From NCBI GenBank assembly GCA_963776735.1, contig CAVZNV010000018.1:186001-250000 (forward strand): 64,000 nucleotides of DNA. Direction: 5' to 3'. Within the stretch, counting starts at the first letter, position 1. The number at the start of each line of letters is the position of its first letter. The notes beneath the pieces were generated by a model. That model saw nothing but the letters and a program-made list of their open reading frames with translations, was not told the origin of the DNA and did no database searches. Positions 40,710 through 48,520 of this stretch are shown piece after piece. The stretch is from PALSA-612 sp963776735 (GTDB lineage Bacteria; Actinomycetota; Thermoleophilia; Gaiellales; Gaiellaceae). A program made the position numbers and the translations under genes.

Positions 40710-42057
40710 CCGTCAGAGCTTTCTTCCCCGGGTTGAGCAGGCCTTTCGGGTCGAACGCCCGCTTCAGCTCGCGGTGTAGCTCGACGGCTCGCGGCCCCCA
40801 CTGGCGCTCGAGCCAGCCCCGCTTCGTCCAGCCGATGCCGTGCTCGCCCGAGATCGAGCCGCCGAGTCTGATCGCCATCTCGAACAGCTCCTCGGCACCG
40901 GCGCGCGCCCGGTCGAGCTCCGCCTCGTCCCGCGGATCGACGACGAAGTTCGCGTGCACGTTCCCGTCGCCGGCGTGGCCCCAGCTGCACGCTACGAGCC
41001 CGTGGCGGCGTCCGATCTCGACCGTCTCCTGGACCGCCTCCGCGAGGCGGTCGAGCGGCACGACGATGTCCTCGCCCGACTTGCCGCCGCGCAGCGAGAT
41101 GACCGCGAACGCGACGCCTTCGCGCCAGCGCCAGAGCTCGGCGGGCTCGGGCGCCTGAACCGCGATCGCGTCCTCGCCGAGCACGGCGGCGAGCTCGTCG
41201 CGGACGCGCGCCGCCTCGTCGGCAGTCCCGTCGGCCTCGGCGATCACCATGAACGCCGCGTTCGCGGGGACGCCGCCCGGGTAGGACGGCCCGGCGGCCG
41301 AGAGCGCGCCACCGTCGAGGTACTCGAGTGCCGCCGGCTGGAGCCCCGACCCGACGACGCGCTCGAGCGCCGCGCAGCCCGTGCGCACGTTCGCGTAGAG
41401 CCCGACCACGGGAAACGCCGCCTCCGGCGCTGGCACGAACCGCAGCCAGGCGGCGGTGACGATCCCGAGCGTCCCCTCGGAGCCGATCATCAGGCTGCGC
41501 AGGTCGTACCCGGCCACGTCCTTGCGGATCGGGCCGCCGACCGCGATCAGCTCGCCCGGGGCGACGACCGCCTCGAGCCCGGTCACCCAGCGGCCGGTGA
41601 CCCCGTACTTGAACGCGTGCGGGCCGCCCGCGTTCGTGGCGATGTTGCCACCGATCTGCGACTGCTCGGCCGCGCCCGGGTCGGGCGGGAAGAGCAGCCC
41701 GCTCTCGCGCGCGAGCCGGTGGACGTGTCCGGTCCGGACGCCCGCCTCGACCTCCGCTCGCCAGAGCAGCGGCTCGAACGACCGCACGCGGTCGAGCCGG
41801 TCGAGCGCGAGCACGACGCCGCCGTCGACCGGCACTGCGCCGCCCGCGAAACCCGTGCCGCCGCCGCGCGGCGTGATCGGGACGTCGTGCTCGTAGCACC
41901 ACGCGACGACCTCGGCGACCTCCTCGGCGGTTCCGGGAACGACCACCGCGTCGGCCCTGCCCTCGATTCCACGCGTCTCCGTCGCGTCGCGCAGGTGCTC
42001 GGGCGCGGGCTCTAGCGCGTGCTCGGCTCCGACGATCCCCCGGAGCTCACCAAGCAC
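40642..42057 (-). CDS. FAD-linked glycolate oxidase-type dehydrogenase
   Basis: 471 aa from GTG 42057. FAD-binding type 4 (PCMH) domain with VPITPRGGGTGFAGGAVPVD and EQSQIGGNIATNAGGPHAFK. The C-terminal GlcD/D-lactate dehydrogenase domain has GHAGDGNVHANFVVDPRD, SGEHGIGWTKRGWL and FDPKGLLNPGK. Oxidises glycolate or D-2-hydroxy acids with FAD; GlcE/GlcF partners are not adjacent. About 22 residues past LLNPGK look like run-on into remnant DNA (stop at 40642). The start overlaps the DUF2207 stop by 11 nt. Confidence 0.9.
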   Translation of the reverse strand: MLGELRGIVGAEHALEPAPEHLRDATETRGIEGRADAVVVPGTAEEVAEVVAWCYEHDVPITPRGGGTGFAGGAVPVDGGVVLALDRLDRVRSFEPLLWRAEVEAGVRTGHVHRLARESGLLFPPDPGAAEQSQIGGNIATNAGGPHAFKYGVTGRWVTGLEAVVAPGELIAVGGPIRKDVAGYDLRSLMIGSEGTLGIVTAAWLRFVPAPEAAFPVVGLYANVRTGCAALERVVGSGLQPAALEYLDGGALSAAGPSYPGGVPANAAFMVIAEADGTADEAARVRDELAAVLGEDAIAVQAPEPAELWRWREGVAFAVISLRGGKSGEDIVVPLDRLAEAVQETVEIGRRHGLVACSWGHAGDGNVHANFVVDPRDEAELDRARAGAEELFEMAIRLGGSISGEHGIGWTKRGWLERQWGPRAVELHRELKRAFDPKGLLNPGKKALTATRVPRRPRRGPLPRRNRASPS

Positions 42058-44011
42058 CGCCGCCCCCGCCGCCGCCTCCGCCGCCGCCGCCGTCGGAGAA
42101 GCTGCCGCCCATGCCCATGTCGTCCGAGAACGAGTCGGAGCCGCCGCCCGACGAGGTCGGGATCGGGGCGAGCGCGGAGGTCAGGTCGTTGGAGAAGCTG
42201 GAGATGGCGAACGACGAGCCGCCGGAGCCGAGGTCGGGCGACGTACTGATCCAGTAGACGGAGCTCTCCTTCTGCAGCTCGGGTGGCATGTACAGGTGCG
42301 CGCCTTTGAGCACCTGCTCGGCGATCCCGAACGCGATCCCGTAGACGAGGTAGCTCTCCCAGAGGCCGATCGTCGCCGCGGGGGCGTCCTTCAGCCGTGG
42401 GAAGTCCCGGAGGTAGCGACGGAAGGCCTGCCAGCGCTGCGACTCGAGCTCGGCGGCGGGCGTGCGACGACGGTAGAGCTTCGAGCGGGTCGCCCCGACC
42501 AGCGTCACGAGCGCGTTCGGGAAGCAGGCGAGGCCGAGCACGAGCAGGATCACGTCACTCCAGAGCGGCGCCGTCGCGTTGAAGCCGACCGCCGCTGCGA
42601 TCACCATCGCCAGGCCGCCGGCGAACAGCGCGACCGTGGCCCAGCCGAGGATCGCCCCGCCGCTGCCGGCCATGTACCACTTGGCGTCGATGATGGCGAG
42701 GCCGAGGCGCGCCGAGAACTGCTGGAACCGCGTGGCGTTCGCCTCCCGGTCGGCGAGAAAACGGTCGTGGAGCTTGGACATCGCCACAGGCCCGTCTGCG
42801 AGCGCCTCGTCGACGATCTCCGTCACGGGCTCCTCAAAGGACGCGAGCTTGTCGTGGGTGCCCTTGGCGAGGAGCAGGTCGGGTGCCGCTGTGCCCTTGC
42901 CCTGCTCGGTCGTCGTCGACGAAGACGTGTAGTCCTTGCGCCGGATCAGGTCGAACAGCGTCGCGGTGAACGCGAGCGAGAGCGACGTCGGCGACTTCTT
43001 CTCGTCGACGAGCGGCAGGACGAGCGCCGGCGCCAGGTCGCTCGGGGGCTCTTGCTCGTACTGGTGGTCGTAGCCGGTCCTCGGCTCGCGCCCGTAGAAG
43101 AGCCAGACGCCGAGCAGCAGCAGGAGCGCGGGCCCGACTGCGAGCAGCACGAGGATCAGGATTGTCAGCGGCAGGCGGTTGAGCCAGTCGTGCACCTGAT
43201 TGCGGCCGTACTCGTAGTCGACGATCGCCTGACGCTCGTCGTGGACGATCTTCGCCAGGCCGTTCCCGTGGACGACTCGGGCGCCCGAGGTCGAGGTGAG
43301 CAGCGAGCGCGGGAAGACCGTGTGCAGCTCGACCCAGCGGTGCGCCGGCACGTACGAGGCGCTGAGCACGGCGGCGCCGGGCGCGCGGGCGACGGTGCCG
43401 TTGACCGACGACGGATGCCCCCAGACGCGGAGCGGGAGCTGCGAGGTGTTGCCCGGAAGCGTGATCGACGCCGAGAGCGCCGCGACGCCCTTCGGCCACT
43501 GGTCGCCCCAGACCCGCATGTTCACGTCGACCACGTCGTCGTAGGCGACGGCGAGCCCGCGGAAGCGGTACGAGATCGTGAACGTCCGCAGGCTGTCGGA
43601 CTCGAAGTGCCAGACGATGCGGACACGGTCCTTCAGCCGTGCGACGCCGAACGTGCCCGGCTCGCCGGAGCTGCCGAGCTCGGCCGAGGAGCCGGGCTTG
43701 TAGACCGTCGTCGGAAGAGCCGGGCCGGTGTCCGACACCGCGATGTGGTCGATCGACTGGCCCGGCTTGAGCGGGATGTCGCGGTACGCGCCGTGAAAGG
43801 TTCCGATGAAGTTGAACTCGATCGACTCGTGCACCTCGAGCGATCCGTCCGGCTGCACGTGGGCGACGATCTGCGCGGGGCCGAGTAGGTAGTCCTTGAA
43901 CTCCGCTTTCGCCGTGCCTGCTCCGGACAGCCCCGCGACGAGCGCGACGGCGAGGCCCGCGAGCAGGAGCAGGACGCGTCGCCTAGCCGAAGCCGCCGCC
44001 ACCACCGCCAC
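42047..44011 (-). CDS. DUF2207 membrane protein, copy 1
   Basis: 654 aa. A signal sequence (RRVLLLLAGLAVALVAGLSG) precedes an extracellular DUF2207 beta domain (GSLEVHESIEFNFIGTFHGA, YRDIPLKPGQSIDHIAVSD). One transmembrane helix follows near residue 280 (ILILVLLAVGPALLLLLGVW), then a cytoplasmic winged-helix-like part, two more transmembrane segments (residues about 445-500), and a cytoplasmic tail ending in a Ser/Gly-rich run (SFSDGGGGGGGGGGGGAW). Paralogous to 43983-45893 over its length (about 40% by eye). Clusters with lemA, as DUF2207 proteins often do. Role in envelope processes is inferred. Confidence 0.85.
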   Translation of the reverse strand: MAVVAAASARRRVLLLLAGLAVALVAGLSGAGTAKAEFKDYLLGPAQIVAHVQPDGSLEVHESIEFNFIGTFHGAYRDIPLKPGQSIDHIAVSDTGPALPTTVYKPGSSAELGSSGEPGTFGVARLKDRVRIVWHFESDSLRTFTISYRFRGLAVAYDDVVDVNMRVWGDQWPKGVAALSASITLPGNTSQLPLRVWGHPSSVNGTVARAPGAAVLSASYVPAHRWVELHTVFPRSLLTSTSGARVVHGNGLAKIVHDERQAIVDYEYGRNQVHDWLNRLPLTILILVLLAVGPALLLLLGVWLFYGREPRTGYDHQYEQEPPSDLAPALVLPLVDEKKSPTSLSLAFTATLFDLIRRKDYTSSSTTTEQGKGTAAPDLLLAKGTHDKLASFEEPVTEIVDEALADGPVAMSKLHDRFLADREANATRFQQFSARLGLAIIDAKWYMAGSGGAILGWATVALFAGGLAMVIAAAVGFNATAPLWSDVILLVLGLACFPNALVTLVGATRSKLYRRRTPAAELESQRWQAFRRYLRDFPRLKDAPAATIGLWESYLVYGIAFGIAEQVLKGAHLYMPPELQKESSVYWISTSPDLGSGGSSFAISSFSNDLTSALAPIPTSSGGGSDSFSDDMGMGGSFSDGGGGGGGGGGGGAW

Positions 44012-45893
44012 CGCCGCCTCCGCCCCCTCCCGAGAAGCCGCCGCCGCCTCCGCCCGAGCTCGGCGGCGAGAGTGCCGACCCGAACCCCGCGGACAGGTCG
44101 CCGATGGCCAGCGCGCTCGGGCCCGAACCGAGGTCGCCGTACGGCGTGATCCAGTAGATCGTGCTCTGGTCGTGCAGCTGCTTCGGCATGCGCAGCTGCG
44201 CGCCCTGGAGCACTCGCTCGGCGATCCCGAACGCGATCCCGTAGACGAGGAACCGCTCCCAGAGCTGGAGCGTCGCCGGCGGCGCGTCCTTGAGCCGCGG
44301 AAAGTCCGTGAGGTAGCGCCGGAACGCCTGCCAGCGCTCGGCCTCCAGCTCGCCCGCCTTCGTCCGGCGCCGCCAGACCTTCGCGTGCAGGAAGGCGAAG
44401 AAGAGTCCGGCCGCGTTGACGGCCATGCAGATGCCGATCGCGAGCACGACGATGTCCGTCCAGCGCGGCTGCTGGCTGCGCCAGCGTGATGCAGCGATCA
44501 CGATCAGGACTGCCGCCGCGACGGCGAAGCCTGCGATCGCGATCCACAGCGCCCAGGCGCCCTGGCCCACGTACCAGCTCCTGGCCTTGATCGCCGTCTG
44601 GACGCGGCTCTTGAAGCTCGTGAACCGCGCGGCGTTCGTCGTCCGGTCGGCCTTGATCCGGTCACGCATGTTCGAGAGCCGCTCGGGGCCGGAGAGCAGG
44701 ACGGAATCGAAGACCTCGGCAACCGACGTCTCCCACGGCTCGAGCTGGATCGACTGGTCACCGGTGGAGAGCTCGAGGTCGGAGACCTGCTCCTTGTGCA
44801 GTCCGCCCCACGAGTCGTGCTCGGTCGTCACCGGCGTCGACTTGTAGTAGCCGCGGCGGATCAGGTCGAAGAGCGTCGCCGTGAACTCGAGCGATCCCGG
44901 CTCGAACGCCTGTCGCATGAGCGGCGGGACGAGCGCCGGCTGGGTGTCGTCAGGCGGCTGCTGCTCGTATTCGCGGTCGTAGTCGACCCTCCGTTCGCGC
45001 CCGAAGATCAGCCAGATCACGCCGATCACGGCGAGCGCGGGGAGGAGGCCGATCAGCGCGAGGTAGCCGGCCGTCCGCAGCCAGTGGTGCTCGGCGTCGT
45101 CGATCTTCGCCTGGTTCGAGACGTACGATTGCTCGTCGGCGACCTCCTCGTGGACGATCTTCGCCAGGCCGGGGCCGTCCACCACCGTCGCGCCCGAGGT
45201 CGACGTGAGCGCGCGCCGCGGGAAGACGACGCGGAGGTCGACGAACTGCTGCGAGGGCACGTCGACGGCCTGCAGCGTCACGCGGCCGGGGAAGCGGTTC
45301 GTCACGCCCTTGACCCAGCGCGGGCCGCCCCAGACCTTGTAGCGCGGCCCGGGAACGACTCGCTGCGGCAGCGTCTCGACCGCGTTCAGCCGCGGCAGAG
45401 TCGTCTGCCACTGGTCTCCCCAGACCTCGAGGTTGACGTCGACGACGTCCGAGTACGCCTTGGCGAGGCCGCGGAAGCGGTAGCTGATCACGTACGTCTG
45501 GTCGCCGCTCGCGGGCGCGAAGTGCCAGACGATCTCGGTCTTGCTCGACGACTGCTTGACGCCGAACGTGTTCGGGGTCAGGTTCGACTGCTTCTCCGGA
45601 GAGCCGCCCCCGCGGTAGCGCGTGGCGTTGCCGAAGAGGTTCTGGGACGACACCGATATCTGGTCGATCGACTCGCCGGCGCGGGTGGGGATGTCGCGGA
45701 AGCCGAACGTGAAGTCGCCGAAGAAGAAGACCTGGATCTTCTCGGTGACCCTCAGGGCGCCGTTCGGCAGGAGGTTCACCGACACGTCTGCCTGGGTCAG
45801 GTCGTACGACTTCGCCGACGCGAGGGGAGCGACGACGAGCGCGATCGCCGCCGCGAGGACGGTCGCGAGGACGATGTGCCGGGCGCGGGTCAG
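43983..45893 (-). CDS. DUF2207 membrane protein, copy 2
   Basis: 636 aa. The signal peptide HIVLATVLAAAIALVVAPLA is in frame only if translation starts at CTG 45893, overlapping the lemA stop (cTGA); the first GTG/ATG (45785) lies after it. Extracellular DUF2207 domain (ALRVTEKIQVFFFGDFTFGF, RDIPTRAGESIDQISVSS), three transmembrane segments as in copy 1 (YLALIGLLPALAVIGVIWLI), and a Gly-rich C-terminus. The 3' end overlaps copy 1 by 29 nt. Probably one operon lemA - copy 2 - copy 1 - glcD. Confidence 0.85.
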   Translation of the reverse strand: MTRARHIVLATVLAAAIALVVAPLASAKSYDLTQADVSVNLLPNGALRVTEKIQVFFFGDFTFGFRDIPTRAGESIDQISVSSQNLFGNATRYRGGGSPEKQSNLTPNTFGVKQSSSKTEIVWHFAPASGDQTYVISYRFRGLAKAYSDVVDVNLEVWGDQWQTTLPRLNAVETLPQRVVPGPRYKVWGGPRWVKGVTNRFPGRVTLQAVDVPSQQFVDLRVVFPRRALTSTSGATVVDGPGLAKIVHEEVADEQSYVSNQAKIDDAEHHWLRTAGYLALIGLLPALAVIGVIWLIFGRERRVDYDREYEQQPPDDTQPALVPPLMRQAFEPGSLEFTATLFDLIRRGYYKSTPVTTEHDSWGGLHKEQVSDLELSTGDQSIQLEPWETSVAEVFDSVLLSGPERLSNMRDRIKADRTTNAARFTSFKSRVQTAIKARSWYVGQGAWALWIAIAGFAVAAAVLIVIAASRWRSQQPRWTDIVVLAIGICMAVNAAGLFFAFLHAKVWRRRTKAGELEAERWQAFRRYLTDFPRLKDAPPATLQLWERFLVYGIAFGIAERVLQGAQLRMPKQLHDQSTIYWITPYGDLGSGPSALAIGDLSAGFGSALSPPSSGGGGGGFSGGGGGGGGGGGGGFG

Positions 45894-46570
45894 GACGCGG
45901 GAGGCGGCGACGGCTCTGCGGGCGGTGCGTCCGGGGCAGGCGGTGCGTCCGGGGCCGGCGGCGTCGACTCGGGCGCCGGCGGGGCGGACGAATCGCCGAA
46001 GGACACCTGCGGGACGGCCCGGTCGGTGTCGTCGGCCTGGAAGTACTCGCGCGGCTGGAAGTGGAAGATCCCGGCGACGATGCTCGTCGGGACCGTCTGC
46101 AGCGCGTTGTCGTACGTGAGGACGGTGTCGTTGTAGACCTGGCGCGAGACGGCGATGTTCGACTCCGTCTCGGAGAGCTGCGCCTGCAACTGCTGGAAGT
46201 TCTCGGTCGCGCGCAGGGTCGGGTAGTTCTCGGCGACGGCGAACAGGTGGCCGAGCGCCTGCGTGAGGACGTTCTCGGCGGCGGCCTGCGCCTGCGGGCC
46301 TTCAGCCTGCTGCGCCGCGGTGCGGGCTGCCGTGACCTCGTCGAACGTGCCGCGCTCGTGGGCGGCATAGCCCTTGACGGTCTCGACGAGGTTCGGGATC
46401 AGGTCGTGCCTCCGCTTGAGCTGGACGTCCACCTGCGCCCACGCGTTCTCCGAACGGTTGCGCTTGCGGACGAGGCCGTTGTACATCCCCACGAGGATGA
46501 ACGCGAAGATGACGACGATCACGATCACGACGATCGCGACGATCAGGCCCGAGCTGACGGCGAGGATCAC
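45890..46570 (-). CDS. LemA family protein
   Basis: 226 aa from GTG 46570. N-terminal transmembrane helix (VAIVVIVIVVIFAFILVGMY) then the LemA antiparallel helical domain: NRSENAWAQVDVQLKRRHDL, IPNLVETVKGYAAHERGTF and QQLQAQLSETESNIAVSRQV. The C-terminal 45 residues are Pro/Ala-rich (PPAPESTPPAPDAPPAPDAP), possibly a flexible outer tail. Function in bacteria is poorly defined; the association with DUF2207 membrane proteins is recurrent. Confidence 0.92.
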   Translation of the reverse strand: MILAVSSGLIVAIVVIVIVVIFAFILVGMYNGLVRKRNRSENAWAQVDVQLKRRHDLIPNLVETVKGYAAHERGTFDEVTAARTAAQQAEGPQAQAAAENVLTQALGHLFAVAENYPTLRATENFQQLQAQLSETESNIAVSRQVYNDTVLTYDNALQTVPTSIVAGIFHFQPREYFQADDTDRAVPQVSFGDSSAPPAPESTPPAPDAPPAPDAPPAEPSPPPAS

Positions 46571-46580
46571 GAGCGCAACC

Positions 46581-47312
46581 CTATAACGAGTCGGCCCGCC
46601 GTGCGATCCAGACGGTGTCCTCGCCGCCGGCGTACGGGCGCCGGTCGAACCAGCCGTAGCAGGCTTCCAGCTCGAAGCCGGCCAGGCGGATCAGCTCGGC
46701 CCACTCGGGCGGCGAGATCCACGCCAGCGTGAGCGTCGTCTCGCCTTCGGGGCCGCGAACGCGGAGCGTGAGCGAGCGGCTCTGCTCGTCCCAGTCCGCC
46801 CGCTCGAAGATCCCCGGCTCGCGCTCGATCCAACGGGCGTGCGTCTCGTCGATGTCGGCGCGGCCCGGCGTGAAGACATCGAAGACGAGTCGGCCTCCGG
46901 GGACGAGCAGCTCTCGCGCCGCCTCCAGGCCCTGCAGGCGCTCGCCGTCGTCGACGAGGTGGAGGAAGGCGCGGAACGGGCAGAGCGCGAGGCTGACGCG
47001 CTCGGAGACGGGCGGGTCGCGGAGGTCGCCGAGACGGAGGTCGAGCAGCTCTTCGACGCCGGCTCGCGCGGCCGTCTCTCGGCAGACCTGGAGCATCTGC
47101 TCGCTCGCGTCGACGCCGATGACGCGGAACCCGGCCTGCGCGATAGGCACGGCGATCCGCCCGGTGCCGACCCCGAGCTCGACGATCGGCCCGCCGTCCG
47201 GCTCCGCATGCCTCTCGGCCTCCTCGACGTAGAACGGCACGTCCTCGGTGACGCTTCGGCTCCACGGGTCGTAGAGGCGGGCAATCGCGTCGTAGGGGCT
47301 CGGCTCGCTCAT
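46581..47312 (-). CDS. Class I SAM-dependent methyltransferase
   Basis: 243 aa from ATG 47312. SPYDAIARLYDPWSRSVTED at the start is typical; motif I is PIVELGVGTGRIAVPIAQAG, then FRVIGVDASEQMLQVCRETA, RLGDLRDPPVSERVSLAL and LLVPGGRLVFDVFTPGRAD. Substrate unknown. Lies 11 nt before lemA. Confidence 0.88.
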   Translation of the reverse strand: MSEPSPYDAIARLYDPWSRSVTEDVPFYVEEAERHAEPDGGPIVELGVGTGRIAVPIAQAGFRVIGVDASEQMLQVCRETAARAGVEELLDLRLGDLRDPPVSERVSLALCPFRAFLHLVDDGERLQGLEAARELLVPGGRLVFDVFTPGRADIDETHARWIEREPGIFERADWDEQSRSLTLRVRGPEGETTLTLAWISPPEWAELIRLAGFELEACYGWFDRRPYAGGEDTVWIARRADSL

Positions 47313-47339
47313 CCCTGGATTCTCGCGGTAGCCGGCGGC

Positions 47340-47345
47340 TATCCT
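47340..47345 (+). promoter_or_regulatory. -10 element TATCCT of the pheST leader
   Basis: TATCCT ends 6 nt before ATG 47352 of the candidate leader peptide. Confidence 0.45.
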
Positions 47346-47351
47346 GCGGAC

Positions 47352-47426
47352 ATGAGCTGCACGCGCGCGGCGTTCCTGTTTCCCCGGCCCCGGCTCGTGT
47401 CCGGGGATCGGGGTCTGCGCGCGTAG
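47352..47426 (+). CDS. Candidate pheST leader peptide
   Basis: 24-aa ORF, MSCTRAAFLFPRPRLVSGDR then GLRA and TAG, with two Phe codons close together (TTC CTG TTT). A -10 hexamer sits 6 nt before its ATG. It ends 63 nt before pheS, and CCCCGG/CCGGGG-type inverted repeats lie within and after it, as expected for a ribosome-mediated attenuator. Only two Phe codons is a weak sensor, so this is tentative. Confidence 0.35.
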   Translation: MSCTRAAFLFPRPRLVSGDRGLRA

Positions 47427-47489
47427 CGTCCTCGATCCACTGGCCCGGCCGGGGCGATCCCGTCCCCACGACCCTGCCGGAGGAACCGA

Positions 47490-48518
47490 GTGACCGACCC
47501 GAAAGCCGATACATTCGCCGCCGTGGACGCGGAGGCGCTGGAGAAGGAAGCGATCGCCGCCGTCGGGGCGGTCGCCACCCTCGACGAGCTCGACGAGGCG
47601 CGCGTCCGCTACCTCGGGCGCAAGAGCGCGCTCAAGCTCGCGCTCCGCGAGGTGCGCGACCGCGAGACGGGCATGACGCTGAACGCGCTGCGCGAACGGC
47701 TCGAGGCTGCCGTCGAGACCAGGCGGGCCGCGCTCGAGCGCGCCGACCTCGAGCGCCGCTACGCCGAGAGCGCCGTGGACGTCACGCTCCCCGGCGAGCC
47801 CGTCGGCCGCGGCCGCCTGCACCTGCTCACCCAGATCCGTCGCGAGATCGAGGACATCTTCCTCGGCATGGGCTACGAGGTGTACGAGGGTGACGAGGTC
47901 GTCGATGCGTGGAGCAACTTCGACGCGCTCACGACCGACCGCGGGCACCCGTCCCGCTCGCCGAACGACACCTTCTACCTCACGGACGACGTGCTCCTGC
48001 GCACGCACACGTCACCGGACCAGATCCGGCTGATGGAGTCGCGCAAGCCGCCGATCTACGCGATCATGCCCGGCCGCGTGTACCGCCGGGACACGCCCGA
48101 CGCGACGCACTCGCCGACGTTCCTCCAGGTCGAGGCGCTCGTCGTCGACCGCGGGATCACGCTCGCCGACCTCAAAGGCAGCGTCCTGCACTTCTTCCGC
48201 CAGCTCTTCGGGCCGGCGCGCGAGGTGCGCATGCGGACGAGCTTCTTCCCGTTCACCGAGCCGTCCGTCGAGTTCGACGTCACCTGCTTCATCTGCGACG
48301 CGCAGGGCTGCCCCGTGTGCAAGCACTCGGGCTGGATCGAGATGGGCGGCGCGGGCTGGGTCGACCCGCAGGTGTTCCTGAACGTCGGCTACGACCCGGA
48401 GGAGTGGTCGGGCTTCGCGTTCGGGCTCGGCATCGAGCGGATCGCCATGCTCCGGCACGGCCTGCCCGACCTCCGCCTGTTCTGGGAGAACGACGTGCGC
48501 GTCCTGGAGCAGTTCTAG
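47490..48518 (+). CDS. pheS: Phenylalanyl-tRNA synthetase alpha subunit
   Basis: 342 aa from GTG 47490, with CGGAGGAAC 6-8 nt upstream. An N-terminal coiled-coil is followed by the class II core: motif 1 LTQIRREIEDIFLGMGYEV, HPSRSPNDTFYL, motif 2 RVYRRDTPDATHSPTFLQVE and motif 3 GFAFGLGIERIAMLRHGLPD. GTG 47523 is an alternative start: TACATT lies 7 nt before it, and family members often begin near EALEKEAIAAV. Forms the alpha2-beta2 enzyme with PheT. Confidence 0.96.
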   Translation: MTDPKADTFAAVDAEALEKEAIAAVGAVATLDELDEARVRYLGRKSALKLALREVRDRETGMTLNALRERLEAAVETRRAALERADLERRYAESAVDVTLPGEPVGRGRLHLLTQIRREIEDIFLGMGYEVYEGDEVVDAWSNFDALTTDRGHPSRSPNDTFYLTDDVLLRTHTSPDQIRLMESRKPPIYAIMPGRVYRRDTPDATHSPTFLQVEALVVDRGITLADLKGSVLHFFRQLFGPAREVRMRTSFFPFTEPSVEFDVTCFICDAQGCPVCKHSGWIEMGGAGWVDPQVFLNVGYDPEEWSGFAFGLGIERIAMLRHGLPDLRLFWENDVRVLEQF

Positions 48519-48520
48519 CC

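Noticed and set aside
47510..47515. TACATT as the main pheS promoter, with start at GTG 47523
   Set aside because: Kept only as an alternative, because a strong GGAGG-type ribosome site precedes GTG 47490 in the same frame.
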